DNA of 6,777 nt from Acidobacteriaceae bacterium (GTDB lineage: Bacteria; Acidobacteriota; Terriglobia; Terriglobales; Acidobacteriaceae): NCBI GenBank assembly GCA_003166055.1, contig PMWR01000250.1:1-6777 (forward strand), in the 5' to 3' direction. This document shows, piece by piece, positions 5,680 to 6,777 of this stretch. The notes beneath the pieces were generated by a model. That model was not told the origin of the DNA. It made no database searches and saw only the letters and a list, made by a program, of their open reading frames with translations. Numbering within the stretch: position 1 is the stretch's first letter; each line of letters starts with the position of its first letter. The position numbers and the translations under genes are program-made.

Positions 5680-5724
5680 TCAGGGAGAATAGTTCCAACG
5701 GAGGCAAAACCATCAGAACTTTCT
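5639..5724 (-). ncRNA. Candidate small structured RNA (about 85 nt)
   Basis: The predicted transcript starts near 5724, below a strong promoter, and ends at a terminator-like hairpin. Hairpin 1 (5720-5691) has an 11-bp stem, AGTTCTGATGG against CCGTTGGAACT, with loop TTTTGCCT. Hairpin 2 (5688-5675) is TCTCC-CTGA-GGAGA. Hairpin 3 (5679-5645) is a 14-bp stem with loop TGTTGCC, then GTTTCT. The three wobbles in hairpin 1 and two in hairpin 3 are G-U on the minus strand, but become A-C mismatches on the plus strand. This independently supports minus-strand transcription. Both large loops contain TTGCC, and CCTCC (5703-5699) could pair with Shine-Dalgarno sequences. No protein gene follows on this strand, so a riboswitch leader is unlikely and a trans-acting RNA fits better. 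I do not recognise it as a named family. A 41-codon frame from ATG 5713 overlaps it but lacks a clear ribosome binding site. Confidence 0.6.
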
Positions 5725-5730
5725 GGCTGC

Positions 5731-5759
5731 ATAGTAGGGGCGAGCGAAGGGAGTGTCAA
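5731..5759 (-). promoter_or_regulatory. Strong sigma-70-type promoter of the candidate small RNA
   Basis: On the minus strand TTGACA (5759-5754) is a perfect -35. The spacer is exactly 17 bases, and TACTAT (5736-5731) matches the -10 consensus at four of six positions. It is the only perfect -35 box I found in the window with a -10 at correct spacing. An AT-rich tract (5772-5817) lies upstream and may act as a distal UP-like element. Confidence 0.65.
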
Positions 5760-5983
5760 GGGGAAATCCGGGGCGAAATAAATCTTTTATATTCAATGCT
5801 TTAGAAATGATTCTCCAGAAGAGCATCAGGCAGGCTCTTCGATGTGTCTTCGCCTTTTGATTCCCGATTGCTCCCGTCTTTTCAGGGTGTTTCCTGGGGT
5901 TTGTCCCCGGTTTTCCACAGGTTTTAGACAGGGGTTACCCTTCAGATGCGGTCTCTGGATGGCTCGCAGGCTTCTGGATTCCT
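5760..5983. other. Spacer between the small-RNA promoter and the DUF6599-like gene
   Basis: This stretch holds an AT-rich island (5772-5817) and a perfect 7-bp inverted repeat GAAGAGC/GCTCTTC (5818-5824 and 5834-5840). It also holds a short bulged GC hairpin (5893-5910) followed by TTTT on the plus strand, and TTTTCCACA (5911-5919), which fits the relaxed DnaA-box consensus TTWTNCACA. I see no coding region and no convincing intrinsic terminator for the minus-strand gene ending at 5984. Confidence 0.4.
5818..5840. repeat. Perfect 7-bp inverted repeat
   Basis: GAAGAGC and GCTCTTC flank a nine-base loop, ATCAGGCAG. It lies about 145 bases past the stop codon of the minus-strand DUF6599-like gene and could stabilise or end that mRNA. 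The bases after it on the minus strand are not a T-tract. Confidence 0.35.
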
Positions 5984-6777
5984 TTAGTCCCGCAGGTGGA
6001 GGCTGGTGAACTCGGCTTCATACACAGAAGAAATCGGCTTGCCGCGCGCCAGGCGGTAGAGAGCCCTTCCGCCGCCAAGAAAGAATCCAAGCAGAATGGC
6101 GGCGCTGGCGCCGATGATGCACAGCGTGGCGATTCCCATGAGCAGTTTGCCGGTCTTGCTGATCTCCGACTCAGTGGGCTGGGGGATGGACATCAGGTTG
6201 GCGTCGAAGTGGACCGTCGCCAGCAGGTTGTGGCTCTCTTCGGGAATGGCGTCGCCGCTTACCAGGGCGACGAGCGGGCCGCTGCGACGGACTTCGAGCG
6301 AAGCCTGATCGGAATCGACGAGCGGCTTGGGCCACGCCGGCTGGGCCTGGCTTCCGGCTTTGACGTAGGCGCGGATTCTGGCTTCCTGCGCCATGGCGAT
6401 CTGCGGCGTGGGGTAATCGACGATGGTGAGCGTGGCCGGGCCGGAGCGCAGCGAGTAGTTCGCCGTGACCGCTTCCGCGCCGCGATCGAAGCCGACAATC
6501 TCCGGCGGCAGCACTCCGCCCGCGCCAACATAGCCCGATGGCCCGACGGCATAGTGCGTAGTCTGGCCGTCTAAAGAGCCGTGAGGCAGATCGGCAAGAA
6601 TGGGAGGCGCCATGGCCGCGGTTCCGTCGGGGACGGGCAGATGGCTGGCCAATTCACGCAGTTCCGCGCCGGACATGGGGCCGATGTGGGAGAAAGTTGC
6701 ATCGACAACAGTATTCCCGAGCCAGAACAAAACGCGATTGTGGTTTGAGGTTGCGCCGGCGCCGATGTCTTCTTTGG
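5984..6777 (-). CDS. Membrane-anchored protein resembling DUF6599 (5' end outside the window)
   Basis: The frame is open to the right edge, giving the last 263 residues (first whole codon at 6775). The true start is therefore outside. The visible part begins KEDIGAGATSNHNRVLFWLGNT, followed by the conserved-looking MSGAELRELASHLPVP and a beta-rich domain with TLTIVDYPTPQIAMAQEARIR. One transmembrane helix lies at about fragment residues 211-233 (LLMGIATLCIIGASAAILLG), followed by the basic stretch RALYRLARGK. By the positive-inside rule, the short C-terminal tail is cytoplasmic and the large domain faces the periplasm. The pattern matches, from memory, acidobacterial proteins annotated DUF6599, whose function is unknown; the family name is moderately sure and the topology is inference. 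A TTG at 6730 is in frame but sits in the middle of conserved sequence and should not be taken as the start. Confidence 0.72.
   Translation of the reverse strand, partial: KEDIGAGATSNHNRVLFWLGNTVVDATFSHIGPMSGAELRELASHLPVPDGTAAMAPPILADLPHGSLDGQTTHYAVGPSGYVGAGGVLPPEIVGFDRGAEAVTANYSLRSGPATLTIVDYPTPQIAMAQEARIRAYVKAGSQAQPAWPKPLVDSDQASLEVRRSGPLVALVSGDAIPEESHNLLATVHFDANLMSIPQPTESEISKTGKLLMGIATLCIIGASAAILLGFFLGGGRALYRLARGKPISSVYEAEFTSLHLRD

Noticed and set aside
5893..5914. GC hairpin with TTTT as a plus-strand terminator of the DUF2007 gene
   Set aside because: The stem has only six pairs with a bulge and lies about 300 bases past the stop codon, beyond the oppositely directed small-RNA promoter.
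5911..5919. TTTTCCACA as a replication origin element
   Set aside because: It is a single relaxed DnaA-box match with no neighbouring boxes, no dnaA/dnaN and no typical unwinding region; one such match is expected by chance.
5996..6574. Plus-strand open frame opposite the DUF6599-like gene
   Set aside because: The minus strand has a coherent domain, a transmembrane helix and a basic stop-transfer segment; the plus frame is compositionally biased and lacks any motif.
1..6777. CRISPR array, insertion sequence, toxin-antitoxin or phage-defence system
   Set aside because: No spaced direct repeats, transposase motifs or defence-related domains were found on either strand.

Overview
The window looks like chromosomal DNA from an acidobacterium, most likely class Terriglobia (Acidobacterium, Terriglobus, Granulicella or Edaphobacter relatives). 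The case rests on gene content. There is a large secreted S53 (sedolisin-type) protease with acidobacterial Ig-like repeats and a peculiar hydrophobic C-terminus. There is also a MerR-type helix-turn-helix fused to TPR repeats, a DUF2007-plus-zinc-ribbon protein, and a membrane-anchored protein resembling DUF6599. Base composition is GC-rich throughout, apart from one short AT-rich island near 5772-5817. The genus call is an inference.

Layout, left to right. 1-199 holds an imperfect 13-bp inverted repeat of a type I suspect is dispersed in these genomes, then a textbook intrinsic terminator for the minus-strand protease. 200-3133 (minus) is the protease precursor. 3143-3454 is a spacer with little recognisable content. 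3455-4402 (minus) is the HTH-TPR protein, read from a GTG start. 4403-4745 is a regulatory-looking spacer: an extended -10, an inverted repeat across it, two identical 10-bp DnaA-box-like direct repeats 42 bp apart, and a hairpin. 4746-4818 (minus) is tRNA-Thr(CGT). Its promoter sits back to back with that of the plus-strand DUF2007/zinc-ribbon gene (4905-5594), whose -10 box lies so close to the ATG that the mRNA is probably leaderless. 5984-6777 (minus) is the 3' part of the DUF6599-like gene, which runs off the window.

The most interesting item is in the 5595-5983 spacer, between the convergent ends of two protein genes. On the minus strand a consensus TTGACA, a 17-bp spacer and TACTAT are followed by about 85 nt that fold into an 11-bp hairpin and a 14-bp terminator-like hairpin. 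A small third hairpin competes with the terminator stem. All five wobble pairs are G-U only when read from the minus strand; on the plus strand they become A-C mismatches. Promoter direction and fold therefore agree on the strand, which makes this a strong candidate for an uncatalogued small RNA.

The protein genes do not form an obvious operon. The protease is a stand-alone secreted enzyme with its own terminator. The HTH-TPR, DUF2007 and DUF6599-like genes each appear to be independent transcription units.
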